A stretch of DNA of 64,000 nucleotides. Source: JAVKSL01 sp050744225 (GTDB lineage: Bacteria; Actinomycetota; Acidimicrobiia; Acidimicrobiales; JAJPHD01). Below the pieces are notes generated by a model, which saw nothing but the letters and a program-made list of their open reading frames with translations, made no database searches and was not told the origin of the DNA. The position numbers were made by a program, and so were the translations under genes. The first letter of the stretch is position 1; each line of letters opens with the position of its first letter. Location of the stretch: the NCBI GenBank assembly GCA_050744225.1, contig JBOGGT010000076.1:1-64000 (forward strand), in the 5' to 3' direction. Of this stretch, positions 26,022 to 36,162 are shown one piece after another.

Positions 26022-26969
26022 GTGCTCGGCTTGCTCGGCGCGCCCGAACTCGTCGGCGCAGCGATGAACGGCGGCCAGCTGTTGCAGTTGTCCACATCTG
26101 AGGTGGACAACCGCAACAGCTGGGGCTCGGCGGCTCACGTCTTCGTGGACGACCTGGAGTTGTTGGAGCTAAGCGGGACCGATGCCCATCACCTCTCCCG
26201 GACGCTGCGCCTTCGGGCTGGGGAGTTGGTGACCGCTTCTGACGGAGCGGGCCGGTGGCGGGAATGTGTCTGGAAGGGGCGCGGGCGAGCCGGGGGTGTC
26301 GGAGCGGCCGGTGGTGCCAGCGTCGCCGGCGGCCCGGCGCCCGGCCTCGGCGTGCTGGAAGCGGCCGGCCCGGTGGTGTCGGTGGCGCCCGCCTCTCCCC
26401 TGGTGACCATCGGGTTCGCCCTGATCAAGGGGGACCGTCCGGAGGCAGTGGTGCGTGCCCTCACCGAGCTGGGGGTGGACCGCATCCAGCCGCTGATCGC
26501 GGCACGCTCGGTGGTGCGCTGGCCCCAGGAGCGAGCCCAAGCCCACCTGGCCCGTCTGCGCAGGGTGGCACGCGAAGCGGCGATGCAGTCGCGCCGGGTA
26601 TGGCTGCCCTCGGTTGAGCCCGCGGCCGCCTTCGCCGAGCTGGCCGAGCTGGCCGAGTTGGCCGAGTTGGCCGAGCTGGCCGAGCTGGAGGGTCCCCTGT
26701 CAGCCGCGGCTGCGTCCGGCACGCCCGGCGACGCTCCCGCCGTTCTGGCGCAGGCGGGCGGGGGCCCAGTCTGCCTCGAACGCCCCACCATCCTGGTGGG
26801 TCCGGAGGGGGGCTGGGAGGACTCTGAGCTGGCAGCCGGTCTGGGGCTCGTCGGTCTGGGGGATGCCGTGTTGCGGACCGAAACCGCGGCGATCACCGCC
26901 GCTGCGCTGCTCTGCGCCCTCCGATCCGGGGCGATTGAAGGGGGGGTGGGGAAGATAGAGCGCGTATAA
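26022..26969 (+). CDS. rsmE: 16S rRNA (uracil-1498-N3)-methyltransferase RsmE
   Basis: Up to 315 residues. The conserved part starts at AHVFVDDLELLELSGTDAHH (PUA-like N-domain); the SPOUT methyltransferase follows, with VTIGFALIKGDRPEAVVRAL, RIQPLIAARSV, ILVGPEGGWEDSEL and ETAAITAAALL. A run of ELA repeats (about 26634-26690) is inserted before the AdoMet knot. The start is unsure: GTG 26022 directly follows dnaJ, ATG 26064 is possible, and GTG 26103 would exclude most of a long hairpin. Its 3' end overlaps a terminator stem. Confidence 0.9.
   Translation: MLGLLGAPELVGAAMNGGQLLQLSTSEVDNRNSWGSAAHVFVDDLELLELSGTDAHHLSRTLRLRAGELVTASDGAGRWRECVWKGRGRAGGVGAAGGASVAGGPAPGLGVLEAAGPVVSVAPASPLVTIGFALIKGDRPEAVVRALTELGVDRIQPLIAARSVVRWPQERAQAHLARLRRVAREAAMQSRRVWLPSVEPAAAFAELAELAELAELAELAELEGPLSAAAASGTPGDAPAVLAQAGGGPVCLERPTILVGPEGGWEDSELAAGLGLVGLGDAVLRTETAAITAAALLCALRSGAIEGGVGKIERV
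26075..26123. other. 21-bp hairpin at the 5' end of rsmE
   Basis: Arms at 26075-26095 and 26103-26123, 20 of 21 pairs matching, loop of 7 nt (ATCTGAG). It lies 57 nt after the dnaJ stop with no T-tract after it. It may attenuate dnaJ read-through or block translation of rsmE. Confidence 0.8.
26634..26690 (+). repeat. In-frame ELA tandem repeat in rsmE
   Basis: 9-nt units (GAGCTGGCC and GAGTTGGCC variants) repeated about six times encode AELAELAELAELAEL, a likely helical spacer not found in typical RsmE. Confidence 0.8.
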
Positions 26970-26994
26970 CGCGCCCAACCTTCCCCACCCCCCC
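26940..26994. terminator. Nested bidirectional terminator-type hairpin
   Basis: Outer 15-bp G-run/C-run stem (26940-26954 with 26980-26994) encloses a GCGCG/CGCGC stem (26960-26974). It lies between converging genes, and the rsmE stop codon is inside it. Confidence 0.7.
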
Positions 26995-27023
26995 TGTTCA
27001 CAGGTCCGGGCGGCGCTGGTGGG

Positions 27024-28370
27024 CTAACGCACGCTGGGGCAGTTGTTGGTCCCCAGCACCTCGTTGTCCGAGCCGGCGGGGGCCGGCGTGTCGCCCGAGC
27101 AGGTCAGATTCCCGTCGACCTGGTTCGCATCGACCTGGATGGAGTGCCCAGTGGCGTTGTTGTCCACCAGCTCGGTGTTGCCGACCACCGTTGAGTGGCC
27201 CACCTTCACCAGGCCAGTGCCGTGGTTGATGCTGAGGCTGCCGTCGACGGTGTTGCCGTCGCAGTAGGAGGGATTGGTCATCCCGACGATCACAGGCCCG
27301 TGGGTGGCGTGGATCTTCACCCCTTTGGCGGTCGCGGTGTCGCACACGATGACCCCCTTGGCTCCGTTGGCGTCGACCTGGCCACCGTCTTCGACGGTCG
27401 AGTTGAGGACCTGGAGGGTTCCGGTCCCGTTGAACAGCAGGTTGCCCTGTTCCTCGGCGTCAAAGAGGCACAGCGAGCCCCCGTCGAAGTTGATGTCCCC
27501 GACGTGGGTGCCGGTGATCTCGACAGACCCCCTGGCGCACGAGCGGGCCGAAAGGCCGCCACCCCCGCCACCGCCACCCTTGGTGATTTTGACGGTCACC
27601 TTGGCGCTGGCGGTGGCCGTAGCCGCGTTGTTGGCGGTGACGGTGGCGGTGTTGGTGAAGGTCTGGTGGGTGTTGGGGGAGGGGACGGTGAAGCTGAGGG
27701 TCACCGACTCAGAGGTGTTGGCCGGCAGCACCTTGCCGGTCGGCTTGCATGTCAGCTGAGTCCCCATCGCATTGACGCTGCAGGTGATCCCGTTGGGGCT
27801 GGCAAGTATGCCGTCGTAGGACTCGGCCCCGGCGATGGTGTACTTGGCCACCACCCCGGTGGCGTTGGTGCCCCCAGTGTTGGCCAGGTGCAGGGTCTGT
27901 ATCGCGTTGTCCGGCCCGCTCCCCGCGGTGACCGTCTGGGTGGCGGGGGTGATGTAGGTGGTCTGAAGGCTCGGTGGCGACACCGTCCCGCCGCGTACGG
28001 TGTACTTGGCGCTCGCTGACACCGGGGAGTTGCTCCCGGTGGAGGTGGTGGTCAGGGTGGCGTCGTTGGTGTAGGTGTGGGTGGTCGCCACGGTCGGGGC
28101 GACAAAGCCGAAGGTAAGGGTCTTGCTGCTGCCGGCAGGGATGCTGGCGGCGCTGCAGTCGATCTGGGTGCCTACCTGGTGGCAGCTAACCGAGCCAGGG
28201 AGGCTCTGGACTGTCTCCCCACCGGCGAGGTCCAGGACCAGCTTCGGGTTGGCCGCGTCAATGGTCCCGGTGTTGCCAACGGTGACCGTCTGGGTGAAGT
28301 CCGAACCCCCGGCCACGCTCTGGTTGGCCGGATGATCCCTCCCCTTTCCCTCCACCCAGGAGGGTCCCAA
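27024..28370 (-). CDS. Surface-type repeat protein, apparently lacking its signal peptide
   Basis: 448 residues from a TTG. The first 280 residues hold two to three immunoglobulin-like DUF11/CARDB-style repeats (FTQTVTVGNTGTIDAANPKL, then TYTNDATLTTTSTG, then HTFTNTATVTANN-like). After a Gly run (KGGGGGGGGLS) comes a C-terminal part with parallel beta-helix character (NLLFNGTGTLQVLNSTVEDG, DNNATGHSIQVDANQVDGNL) and several Cys. Such proteins are normally exported, yet there is no signal peptide and a stop codon lies about 20 codons upstream in frame. The 5' end may have been lost. It diverges from lepB. Confidence 0.6.
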   Translation of the reverse strand: MGPSWVEGKGRDHPANQSVAGGSDFTQTVTVGNTGTIDAANPKLVLDLAGGETVQSLPGSVSCHQVGTQIDCSAASIPAGSSKTLTFGFVAPTVATTHTYTNDATLTTTSTGSNSPVSASAKYTVRGGTVSPPSLQTTYITPATQTVTAGSGPDNAIQTLHLANTGGTNATGVVAKYTIAGAESYDGILASPNGITCSVNAMGTQLTCKPTGKVLPANTSESVTLSFTVPSPNTHQTFTNTATVTANNAATATASAKVTVKITKGGGGGGGGLSARSCARGSVEITGTHVGDINFDGGSLCLFDAEEQGNLLFNGTGTLQVLNSTVEDGGQVDANGAKGVIVCDTATAKGVKIHATHGPVIVGMTNPSYCDGNTVDGSLSINHGTGLVKVGHSTVVGNTELVDNNATGHSIQVDANQVDGNLTCSGDTPAPAGSDNEVLGTNNCPSVR

Positions 28371-28495
28371 ACAGGCGCGACTCGCCGCTGGGTGGATGGT
28401 ACCGTGTCAGAGCGCTTTGTGCAAGTATTGGGCTTTCGCGCAGGACCAACGGCTACCCTTGGACGGGCGCTGGATGGAGGCCGTCTCGATCCACC

Positions 28496-29170
28496 ATGGA
28501 CTTCACTGACTCCCAGGGCCCCGCAGACGTCGGCCCCGCAGACGCCGGCCTCGCAGATGCCGGCCTCGCAGACGCCCGCCCCGCAGACGCCGGGCAAGAG
28601 GCCTCCGTCGGGTTGGCCGCCTTCCGTCGGCAGCGCCGGCGCAACAAGAGGGCCCGTTGGGCGGCGCTCAATGCGGCGGTGCTGGGGGCGGGAGTGGCGG
28701 TGGTCTTGTTCCTCACCCAGTTCGGGTTCCAGTTCTACCGGGTGCCCAGCGGCTCGATGGAGCCCACCTTGGTCATCGGAGACCGGATCTGGGTCCAGCG
28801 CGTCGGGCTGGACACCGCGAAGCTGCACGCAGGCGACATCGTGGTATTCAGGCGGCCCCCCGCCGACCACGTCGACACCTCCATCTCCGATGTGGTCAAG
28901 CGGATCGTCGCCACCCCAGGCGAGCGGGTCAGCTCGGCCGCTGGCCACCTGCTCGTCGACGGGAAGGTCGTCCCCGAGTCCTTCCTGCCCAAAGCCACGA
29001 TCACCGCCAACGTGGCGACCCAGGTCGTCCCGGCTGGGGACTACTTCGTGATGGGGGACAACCGAACCGACTCCTACGACAGCCGGTCCTTCGGGCCGAT
29101 ACCCTCCAAATTGATCGTGGGGCGGGTGATAGCCCAGCTCTGGCCACCGTCCAAGCTGGAGCTCTTCTGA
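28496..29170 (+). CDS. lepB: Signal peptidase I
   Basis: 224 residues. A repeat-rich cytosolic N-terminus (ADAG units, residues about 13-33), basic residues, one membrane helix (about 57-77), then the S26 peptidase. Catalytic Ser87 is in VPSGSMEPTL and Lys135 in DVVKRIVATPGE, and the family box GDNRTDSYDSRSFGPI is present. It cleaves Sec and Tat signal peptides on the outer face of the membrane. The ADAG repeat is encoded by 15-18-nt tandem units at about 28516-28590 and is not part of the conserved enzyme. Confidence 0.93.
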   Translation: MDFTDSQGPADVGPADAGLADAGLADARPADAGQEASVGLAAFRRQRRRNKRARWAALNAAVLGAGVAVVLFLTQFGFQFYRVPSGSMEPTLVIGDRIWVQRVGLDTAKLHAGDIVVFRRPPADHVDTSISDVVKRIVATPGERVSSAAGHLLVDGKVVPESFLPKATITANVATQVVPAGDYFVMGDNRTDSYDSRSFGPIPSKLIVGRVIAQLWPPSKLELF

Positions 29171-29189
29171 GCGAAAACCGCTTCAGCCG

Positions 29190-29225
29190 GAGCAGCAGGA
29201 GCAGCAGGAGCAGCAGGAGCAGCAG
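29190..29225 (+). repeat. Tandem repeat, 4 x 9 bp (GAGCAGCAG)
   Basis: Four perfect copies lie between lepB and the SDR gene. They are non-coding as annotated and are a likely length-variable locus. Confidence 0.9.
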
Positions 29226-29257
29226 GATAAGACCAGCGGACCTGGCAGGCTGGAGGG

Positions 29258-30328
29258 GTGCCCACAGAACGTAGCTCCCTGGATGACCGCCGAGGAGGCT
29301 CGCCCCGCCGCGGCCTCGCGGCACTGGCGGCGGCGGCGGCCGACTCGGCCCTGGAGGCCACCGTGGTGGGGAGCTTCTCCGCCCTTGGATTCTGGTCGCG
29401 CGAGCGCCTCTGGGACTGGCCGGACGCGCCAGTGGGTTCAATGGAGGGCAAGGTGGCGCTGGTCACCGGCGCAACCTCGGGGATCGGCAGGATCGTCGCC
29501 ACCGAGCTGGCTAAGGCGGGTGCCACGGTGGTCGCTTCCGGGCGCAACCCGGACAAGCTCGCCTCGTTGGTGGCCGAGCTGAGGCTGGCCGCACTGGGGC
29601 CGAAAGTCGGTGCTGGAGCTGCGCCGAAGGCCGGCAGCCAGGCTTGCGGCGAGGTCGCCGACCTGTCCTCGCTGGCCGAGACCAGGGCCATGGCGCGCAG
29701 GGTGGCGGACGCCCACCCGCGCCTGGACGTGGTGGTCCACTGCGCCGGGGGCCTGCACTCCGAGCGCAAAATGACAGCGGAGGGCTTCGAGCTGACTGGC
29801 GCCACCCAGGTGCTGGCGCCCTTCTTGATCACCACCGAGCTCGCCGGGCCACTCGCCGCGGCGGCCCCGTCGCGGGTGATCACCGTGACCTCAGGTGGGG
29901 CCTATGCCTCACGCCTTTCGGTTCGCGCCTTGGGGGACCCGCCCGAGCCCTACCGCGGGGCCAAGGTCTACTCCCAGGCCAAGCGGGCACAGATAGTGCT
30001 GACCCAGCAGTGGGCGGAGCGTCTTGCACCGAGCGGTGTGGCGGTGCACGTGATGCACCCGGGCTGGGTGGACACGCCCGGCCTGGTGGCCGGGATGCCG
30101 GGATTTCACCGGGTCATGGGCCCGGTGCTGCGAAGCCCGGCCCAGGGAGCCGACACCGTGGTATGGCTGGCCAGCGCGGCGCCCGGCGTGCTCGGCACCG
30201 GCAAGCTGTGGCTGGACCGCCGGCCCCGCGGCGCATACCACCTCCCTGGAACCGCCGAGACGGCGACCGAGAGGGATGCCCTGTGGGCCTGGTGCGAGCG
30301 GGTCACCCGCTCCGGTGCCGGCCCGTAG
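29258..30328 (+). CDS. Short-chain dehydrogenase/reductase
   Basis: 356 residues from GTG 29258, with GGAGGG close upstream. An extra N-terminal 60 residues (membrane-proximal in look, with FSALGFWSRERLW) precede a classical Rossmann SDR: VTGATSGIGRIVA, VVASGRNPDKL, VVVHCAGG, the catalytic Ser region TVTSGGAY, YSQAK (Tyr and Lys) and HPGWVDTPGL. The overall shape resembles DHRS12-like dehydrogenases. Substrate unknown. It converges on acsA. Confidence 0.85.
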   Translation: MPTERSSLDDRRGGSPRRGLAALAAAAADSALEATVVGSFSALGFWSRERLWDWPDAPVGSMEGKVALVTGATSGIGRIVATELAKAGATVVASGRNPDKLASLVAELRLAALGPKVGAGAAPKAGSQACGEVADLSSLAETRAMARRVADAHPRLDVVVHCAGGLHSERKMTAEGFELTGATQVLAPFLITTELAGPLAAAAPSRVITVTSGGAYASRLSVRALGDPPEPYRGAKVYSQAKRAQIVLTQQWAERLAPSGVAVHVMHPGWVDTPGLVAGMPGFHRVMGPVLRSPAQGADTVVWLASAAPGVLGTGKLWLDRRPRGAYHLPGTAETATERDALWAWCERVTRSGAGP

Positions 30329-30417
30329 CGCCTAGGATTGGAGGGGTCCGCTTCACATCTCCCCGTATTCGGGGAACCGGGGTAGGCAGTTGGCAAGGGA
30401 AGGATCCCCATGGCCCA

Positions 30418-30436
30418 GGCTGCGAAAAGTGCAGCC
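30418..30436. terminator. Weak hairpin between converging SDR and acsA genes
   Basis: GGCTGC/GCAGCC stem around a 7-nt loop. A second short stem, CCCC/GGGG, occurs at 30361-30374. No long T-tract, so assignment is tentative. Confidence 0.35.
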
Positions 30437-30498
30437 TATGACCCAAAGGACGCCCTGAGCCAGCAGCCGAGCAGCCAACCGGCCCAATTTCGGGCGCC

Positions 30499-32487
<1,989 letters not shown>

Positions 32488-32495
32488 GGCTCACC

Positions 32496-32501
32496 ACCGT
32501 A
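32496..32501 (-). promoter_or_regulatory. -10 element (leaderless type) of acsA
   Basis: On the minus strand TACGGT lies 8 nt before the acsA ATG. GGTGGTGAG in the gap could also act as a ribosome site. Confidence 0.4.
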
Positions 32502-32885
32502 CAAGTAATAGCGCCCGCTGTGCCCCACGACCCGTGTCCACCCCCGCCCCGTGCCTCTCGGAGACGCGGGTCGGCCCCAAGTAGCCGCGAGGCTTGCGCC
32601 CCCCGGGCTCCTCGGGGCCGGACCTTCGGGCGGCAACGCCCTGACGAGGCTGGCACCCCGTCGGCGAGCGAACTGCCCTGACCTCTCCGACCTCGCCGTC
32701 TCGGCTGCTCTGGAAGCGAGGTGACCTTGCGGTCCCCTAACCCCCGGCCCCCGTCGGGCTGCGTCGTTGAAGCTGGCTCCAGTATATCGCCCCCGCAGGA
32801 GCTGTCAAGGGGAAACTTCGCGCCGATGTCGCATCCAGTTCAGCTTGAGTGCCTGGTGGCCGGTCAACGCCCGAGCGGGCGGGGC
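32502..32885. other. GC-rich intergenic region, no gene recognised
   Basis: About 385 nt between two divergent promoters. It has several short GC palindromes, but I could not match it to tRNA, RNase P RNA, tmRNA, SRP RNA or 6S RNA signatures. A structured small RNA cannot be excluded. Confidence 0.4.
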
Positions 32886-32891
32886 TAGTTT
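32886..32891 (+). promoter_or_regulatory. -10 element (leaderless type)
   Basis: TAGTTT lies 8 nt before the ATG at 32900. Confidence 0.45.
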
Positions 32892-32899
32892 GCAGGGCG

Positions 32900-33817
32900 A
32901 TGCTGACCAGCTTTGACCAGGGACGCCTCATCGGTGCCCGGACCGGCACCGGGACCCCGTGGGTGCTGGCCCTGCACGGCTGGCGGCGCACCCACGCAGA
33001 CTGGGACGCGGTGCTTGGCGTCGGGTCCGCCGACCCAGCCGGACCCGCCGACCCAGCCGGACCCGCTGACCCAGCCGGACCCGCTGACCCAGCCGGACCC
33101 GCTGACCCAGCCGGACCCGCTGACCCAGCCGGACCCGCTGACCCAGCCGGACCCGCTGACCCAGTTCGGCCCGCCGGGCATTCCCTCGACGCGATTGCGC
33201 TGGACCTGCCCGGCTTCGGGGCGGCGCCGGCCCCTCCGGGGGCGTGGGGGTCGGCGGACTACGCCCGGGCGGTGGTTCCGGTACTGGCCGAAATGGCGGC
33301 CATCGCCGGGGGGCCAGTGGTGGTGGTGGGCCACTCCTTCGGGGGCCGGGTCGCGGTCCACCTGGGCGCCGGGTGGCCGGAGATTGTGGGAGCGCTGGTG
33401 CTCAGCGGGGTCCCGCACCTGGCGGGGGTGGGCACGGCGGGCCGGCGGACGGCGGGCACATTCCACCTGGGAAGGGCGCTGCACCGGCGTGGCCTGATCA
33501 GTGACTCTGCCATGGAGGCGCTGAGGGTCAGGTACGGCTCTGCGGACTACCGGGCTGCGCAGGGGGTGATGCGCGGGGTGCTGGTGCGCTTGGTTAACGA
33601 GTCCTACGAGGCCGAGTTGGCCGCCGTGGCCTGCCCGGTCGAGCTGGTCTGGGGGGAGGCCGACACCGCGGCCCCGCTGGCCGGCGCCAGGGCGGCCGCA
33701 TCATTGCTCGGGGAGCGGGGGCGCCTGAGCGTGTGCGCCGGGGTCGGGCACCTGACCCCCCTGGAGGCGCCGGCGGCCTTGCGCAGCGCAATCGAGCGTC
33801 ACCGTCGGGCGTCGTGA
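32900..33817 (+). CDS. Alpha/beta hydrolase with ADPAGP repeat insert
   Basis: 305 residues from ATG 32900. Hydrolase landmarks: LALHGWRRTHADWDAV (oxyanion loop), the nucleophile elbow VVGHSFGGRVAVH, the acid in VWGEADTAAPL and the catalytic His in VGHLTPLEAP. Between the first strand and the LDLPGFGAAP loop lies a run of seven ADPAGP units plus ADPVRP, absent from ordinary hydrolases. Substrate unknown. The stop overlaps the GTG of the MurF-like gene (GTGA), so it is in one operon with cell-wall-type ligases. Confidence 0.85.
   Translation: MLTSFDQGRLIGARTGTGTPWVLALHGWRRTHADWDAVLGVGSADPAGPADPAGPADPAGPADPAGPADPAGPADPAGPADPAGPADPVRPAGHSLDAIALDLPGFGAAPAPPGAWGSADYARAVVPVLAEMAAIAGGPVVVVGHSFGGRVAVHLGAGWPEIVGALVLSGVPHLAGVGTAGRRTAGTFHLGRALHRRGLISDSAMEALRVRYGSADYRAAQGVMRGVLVRLVNESYEAELAAVACPVELVWGEADTAAPLAGARAAASLLGERGRLSVCAGVGHLTPLEAPAALRSAIERHRRAS
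33029..33172 (+). repeat. 18-bp tandem repeat, 7 copies plus one degenerate
   Basis: Units of GCTGACCCAGCCGGACCC (the first two have GCC) encode ADPAGP in the hydrolase. Copies 3-7 are identical, which indicates recent expansion. Confidence 0.95.
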
Positions 33818-35475
33818 GCGCGAGCTTGTGGGTTGCGGCCCTGGCAGGGCTCGCTGGCTCCGGCCTGGCCGGGCTGCGTTGGCTGAGGGTGGCCCAGCGG
33901 GAGCACTACCTGGCTGGTTCGGCGGGGCGTTTCGCCCGGCGATGGTGGGGGGCCACAGCGCTCAATCGGTGGTTGTTGGCGCTGGCCCTGGGGGCATTGG
34001 TGGCCTCGGCCCTCCTCCCGTTCGTGGGGGTCCTGACCGCGGCCGTGGTGGTCGTGGGGCCCTTGGGGCTCGGGTTGCGAGGGCGGACCTCGGCGCTTGT
34101 GTGGACCTCGCGGCTGCGCAGGCTTGCCGGGCTGTGGGCAGTGCTGCAGCTGGCTGGCCTGGCCGGGTCAGTGATCTTGAGCGTCGAGGTGGGTGGCGGC
34201 AGTGCCGGGGCTGTGCAGTCCCTGGGCGCCTTCTCGCCGGAGGGCTGGCTGCTGGGCGCCTTCGTGCTCGGGGTGCCTTTCTTGGTCGACCTGGCGTGCT
34301 GGCTGGCCTCTCCATTGGAACTCCGGCTGCTGGCCCCTTTCGTGCGGCGCGCGGCGGAGCGGCTGGGAGCGGTCGGACCGGTGGTGGTGGGGATCACCGG
34401 CTCGTACGGCAAGACCAGCACCAAGGGGTACGTGGCCCACCTGGTCGGAGCCAGCCGCTCGATATTTGCCAGCCCGGCCAGCTACAACAACCGGGGAGGG
34501 TTGGCCCGGGCGATCAACGAGGGCCTGGCGCCGGGCACCGAGGTCTTCGTGGCCGAGATGGGCACTTACGGTCCCGGCGAGATCGCGGAGCTTTGCAGCT
34601 GGATCCCGCCTGAGGTGGCGGTCATCACGGCCATCGGGCCGGTGCACCTGGAGCGGATGCACACCGAGGATGCGATCCTGGCTGCCAAGTCGGAGATCTT
34701 CGCGGGCGGGGCGGTGGCGGTGCTCAACGTGGACGACCGCCGGCTGGCTGCTCTTGCACAGCCACTGACGGCGTCGGGACGCAAGGTGTGGCGCTGCTCC
34801 GCGGTGGATGCGGCCGCGGACGTCTGCGTTGGGGAGGGCGGGGTGATGGTCCGCGGGGAGCGCCTGTGTGACCCGCCGGCGGGCACGGGGTCGCCGGGTG
34901 CGTTGCCGGCCACGAATGTGGCCTGCGCGGTGGCGGTAGCGCTCGAGTTGGGGGTGTCCAGCGGCGAGATCGCCAGGCTGATCGGCAGCCTGCCGGTGGC
35001 CCCCAACCGGGCATCGCAGACGGTGGGGGAGGGGGGCTTCAGTATCGTCGACGATACTTACAACTCCAACCCTGCGGGCGCGGCGATGGCCTTGGGCGCG
35101 CTGGCCGGGGCCGGGTCGAACGGATGCCGACGGGTGCTGGTGACTCCGGGGATGGTCGAGCTCGGTGCGCGCCAGCGTGCGGAGAACGAGACCCTGGCGC
35201 GCTCGGCCGCCCCGGTGGTGTCGCACCTGGTGGTGGTGGGGGAGACCAACCGCCGCGCGCTCCTGGCCGGGGTCGGCCTGGGTCGCCGCCCGGCAACCGA
35301 GGCCAGTGAGGTGGCGGGAGTCAGGAAGGTCGCCCGAGCGCCTGGTTCACCCGAAGAGTTGGTCGAAGTGCTGCTGGCACCCACCCGTGAGGCCGCGGTG
35401 GGCTGGGTGTGCGCGAACCTTGGACCCGGCGACGCAGTCCTCTACGAGAACGACCTGCCCGATCACTACCCGTAA
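33814..35475 (+). CDS. Membrane-anchored MurF-like Mur ligase
   Basis: 553 residues from the GTG overlapping the hydrolase stop. The first 200 residues carry about four to five hydrophobic helices. The Mur ligase part follows: VVGITGSYGKTSTKGYVAHL (ATP loop), ASPASYNNRGGLARAINEGL, FVAEMGTYGPGEIAELCSWI, AVITAIGPVHLERM and the MurF-type IVDDTYNSNPAGAAMALGAL. Cytosolic MurF adds D-Ala-D-Ala to the muramyl tripeptide; the fused membrane domain is unusual, though such proteins occur in actinobacteria. With the downstream D-Ala-D-Ala ligase gene it suggests a peptidoglycan role. Not named murF because the main murF may lie elsewhere. Confidence 0.82.
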   Translation: MSASLWVAALAGLAGSGLAGLRWLRVAQREHYLAGSAGRFARRWWGATALNRWLLALALGALVASALLPFVGVLTAAVVVVGPLGLGLRGRTSALVWTSRLRRLAGLWAVLQLAGLAGSVILSVEVGGGSAGAVQSLGAFSPEGWLLGAFVLGVPFLVDLACWLASPLELRLLAPFVRRAAERLGAVGPVVVGITGSYGKTSTKGYVAHLVGASRSIFASPASYNNRGGLARAINEGLAPGTEVFVAEMGTYGPGEIAELCSWIPPEVAVITAIGPVHLERMHTEDAILAAKSEIFAGGAVAVLNVDDRRLAALAQPLTASGRKVWRCSAVDAAADVCVGEGGVMVRGERLCDPPAGTGSPGALPATNVACAVAVALELGVSSGEIARLIGSLPVAPNRASQTVGEGGFSIVDDTYNSNPAGAAMALGALAGAGSNGCRRVLVTPGMVELGARQRAENETLARSAAPVVSHLVVVGETNRRALLAGVGLGRRPATEASEVAGVRKVARAPGSPEELVEVLLAPTREAAVGWVCANLGPGDAVLYENDLPDHYP

Positions 35476-35489
35476 GCTCGCCTTAGGGT

Positions 35490-35504
35490 TACCACCTTAT
35501 GGTA
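35490..35504 (+). promoter_or_regulatory. Operator-like dyad before the mazEF-type pair
   Basis: TACCA-CCTTA-TGGTA touches the -10 (TAGTAT, 35503-35508), itself 7 nt before the ATG at 35516. Antitoxin autorepression at this site is likely by analogy. Confidence 0.55.
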
Positions 35505-35515
35505 GTATGAGCGGT

Positions 35516-35779
35516 ATGGTAAGGACGAAGGTCACGGTGACCCTGGATCGCAGCAAGGCCGAGGTTGCCCGATCACTGGTCGGGGCGGGGTCCACTTCTG
35601 GGGTCATAGATCTGGCCCTCGACCGCTTGATCCGGGCAGAGCGTCGGCGCGCGGACATCGCTGCATACCGACTACATCCGCTGGCCATGGCGGAGGCGGA
35701 CTTGGGCGGATCGGGCGATACCAGCGGCTTGGACGACGACACGGACTGGGAAGCGCTGTATCCGGAATCCGACTCTTGA
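35516..35779 (+). CDS. Antitoxin of a MazF-type toxin-antitoxin pair
   Basis: 87 residues. It starts VRTKVTVTLDRSKAEVARSL, a ribbon-helix-helix-like DNA-binding beginning, and ends in an acidic tail (DDDTDWEALYPESDS) suited to wrapping a basic toxin. The start ATG 35516 lies 7 nt after TAGTAT and so looks leaderless; ATG 35507 overlaps the -10 and is less likely. Its stop overlaps the toxin TTG (TTGA). It sits between the MurF-like ligase and ddl genes. Confidence 0.78.
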   Translation: MVRTKVTVTLDRSKAEVARSLVGAGSTSGVIDLALDRLIRAERRRADIAAYRLHPLAMAEADLGGSGDTSGLDDDTDWEALYPESDS

Positions 35780-36162
35780 TCCCCTCGATCCCCTTGCCGC
35801 GCCGAGGCGAGGTTTGGCTCGCGGAGCTGGACAAGGTGCGACCGGTGGTCGTGATGACAAGGGATCCCATGGGCACGCTCCTGAGCTCGGTGATCGTCGC
35901 TCCGGTGACTTCCACCGTCCGGGGCATATCCACCGAGGTGCCGGTCGGTCCGCAGGACGGCATCCGCCATCCTTCGGTTGCCAACCTCGACAATGTTGCG
36001 CTGCTCGCCCGAAGCCGGTTGCGCCGCAAGGTGGGCCGCGCCCGGCCGAGCACCATGCAAGCCATGTGCGATGCCTTGGCAGCTGCGGTCGACTGTGGTG
36101 CAGCGACCCCGGCAACAACGGTCGCCGGAGAGGCCGAGCGTTCGGGTGATCCGGGTGAGTGA
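35776..36162 (+). CDS. MazF/PemK-family mRNA interferase toxin
   Basis: 128 residues from a TTG that overlaps the antitoxin stop. PemK/MazF fold signs: LPRRGEVWLAELDKVRPVVV at the N-terminus, VIVAPVTSTVRGISTEVPVG and SVANLDNVALLARSRL. MazF toxins cut mRNA at short motifs. The last residues overlap the start of ddl. The normally conserved Arg after the GEVW strand and the Ser/Thr of the second strand appear to be present, so it is probably active. Confidence 0.85.
   Translation: MIPSIPLPRRGEVWLAELDKVRPVVVMTRDPMGTLLSSVIVAPVTSTVRGISTEVPVGPQDGIRHPSVANLDNVALLARSRLRRKVGRARPSTMQAMCDALAAAVDCGAATPATTVAGEAERSGDPGE

Noticed and set aside
32502..32885. Possible structured RNA (RNase P, tmRNA or SRP RNA)
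   Set aside because: None of the diagnostic conserved stretches could be found on either strand, so it is left as intergenic.
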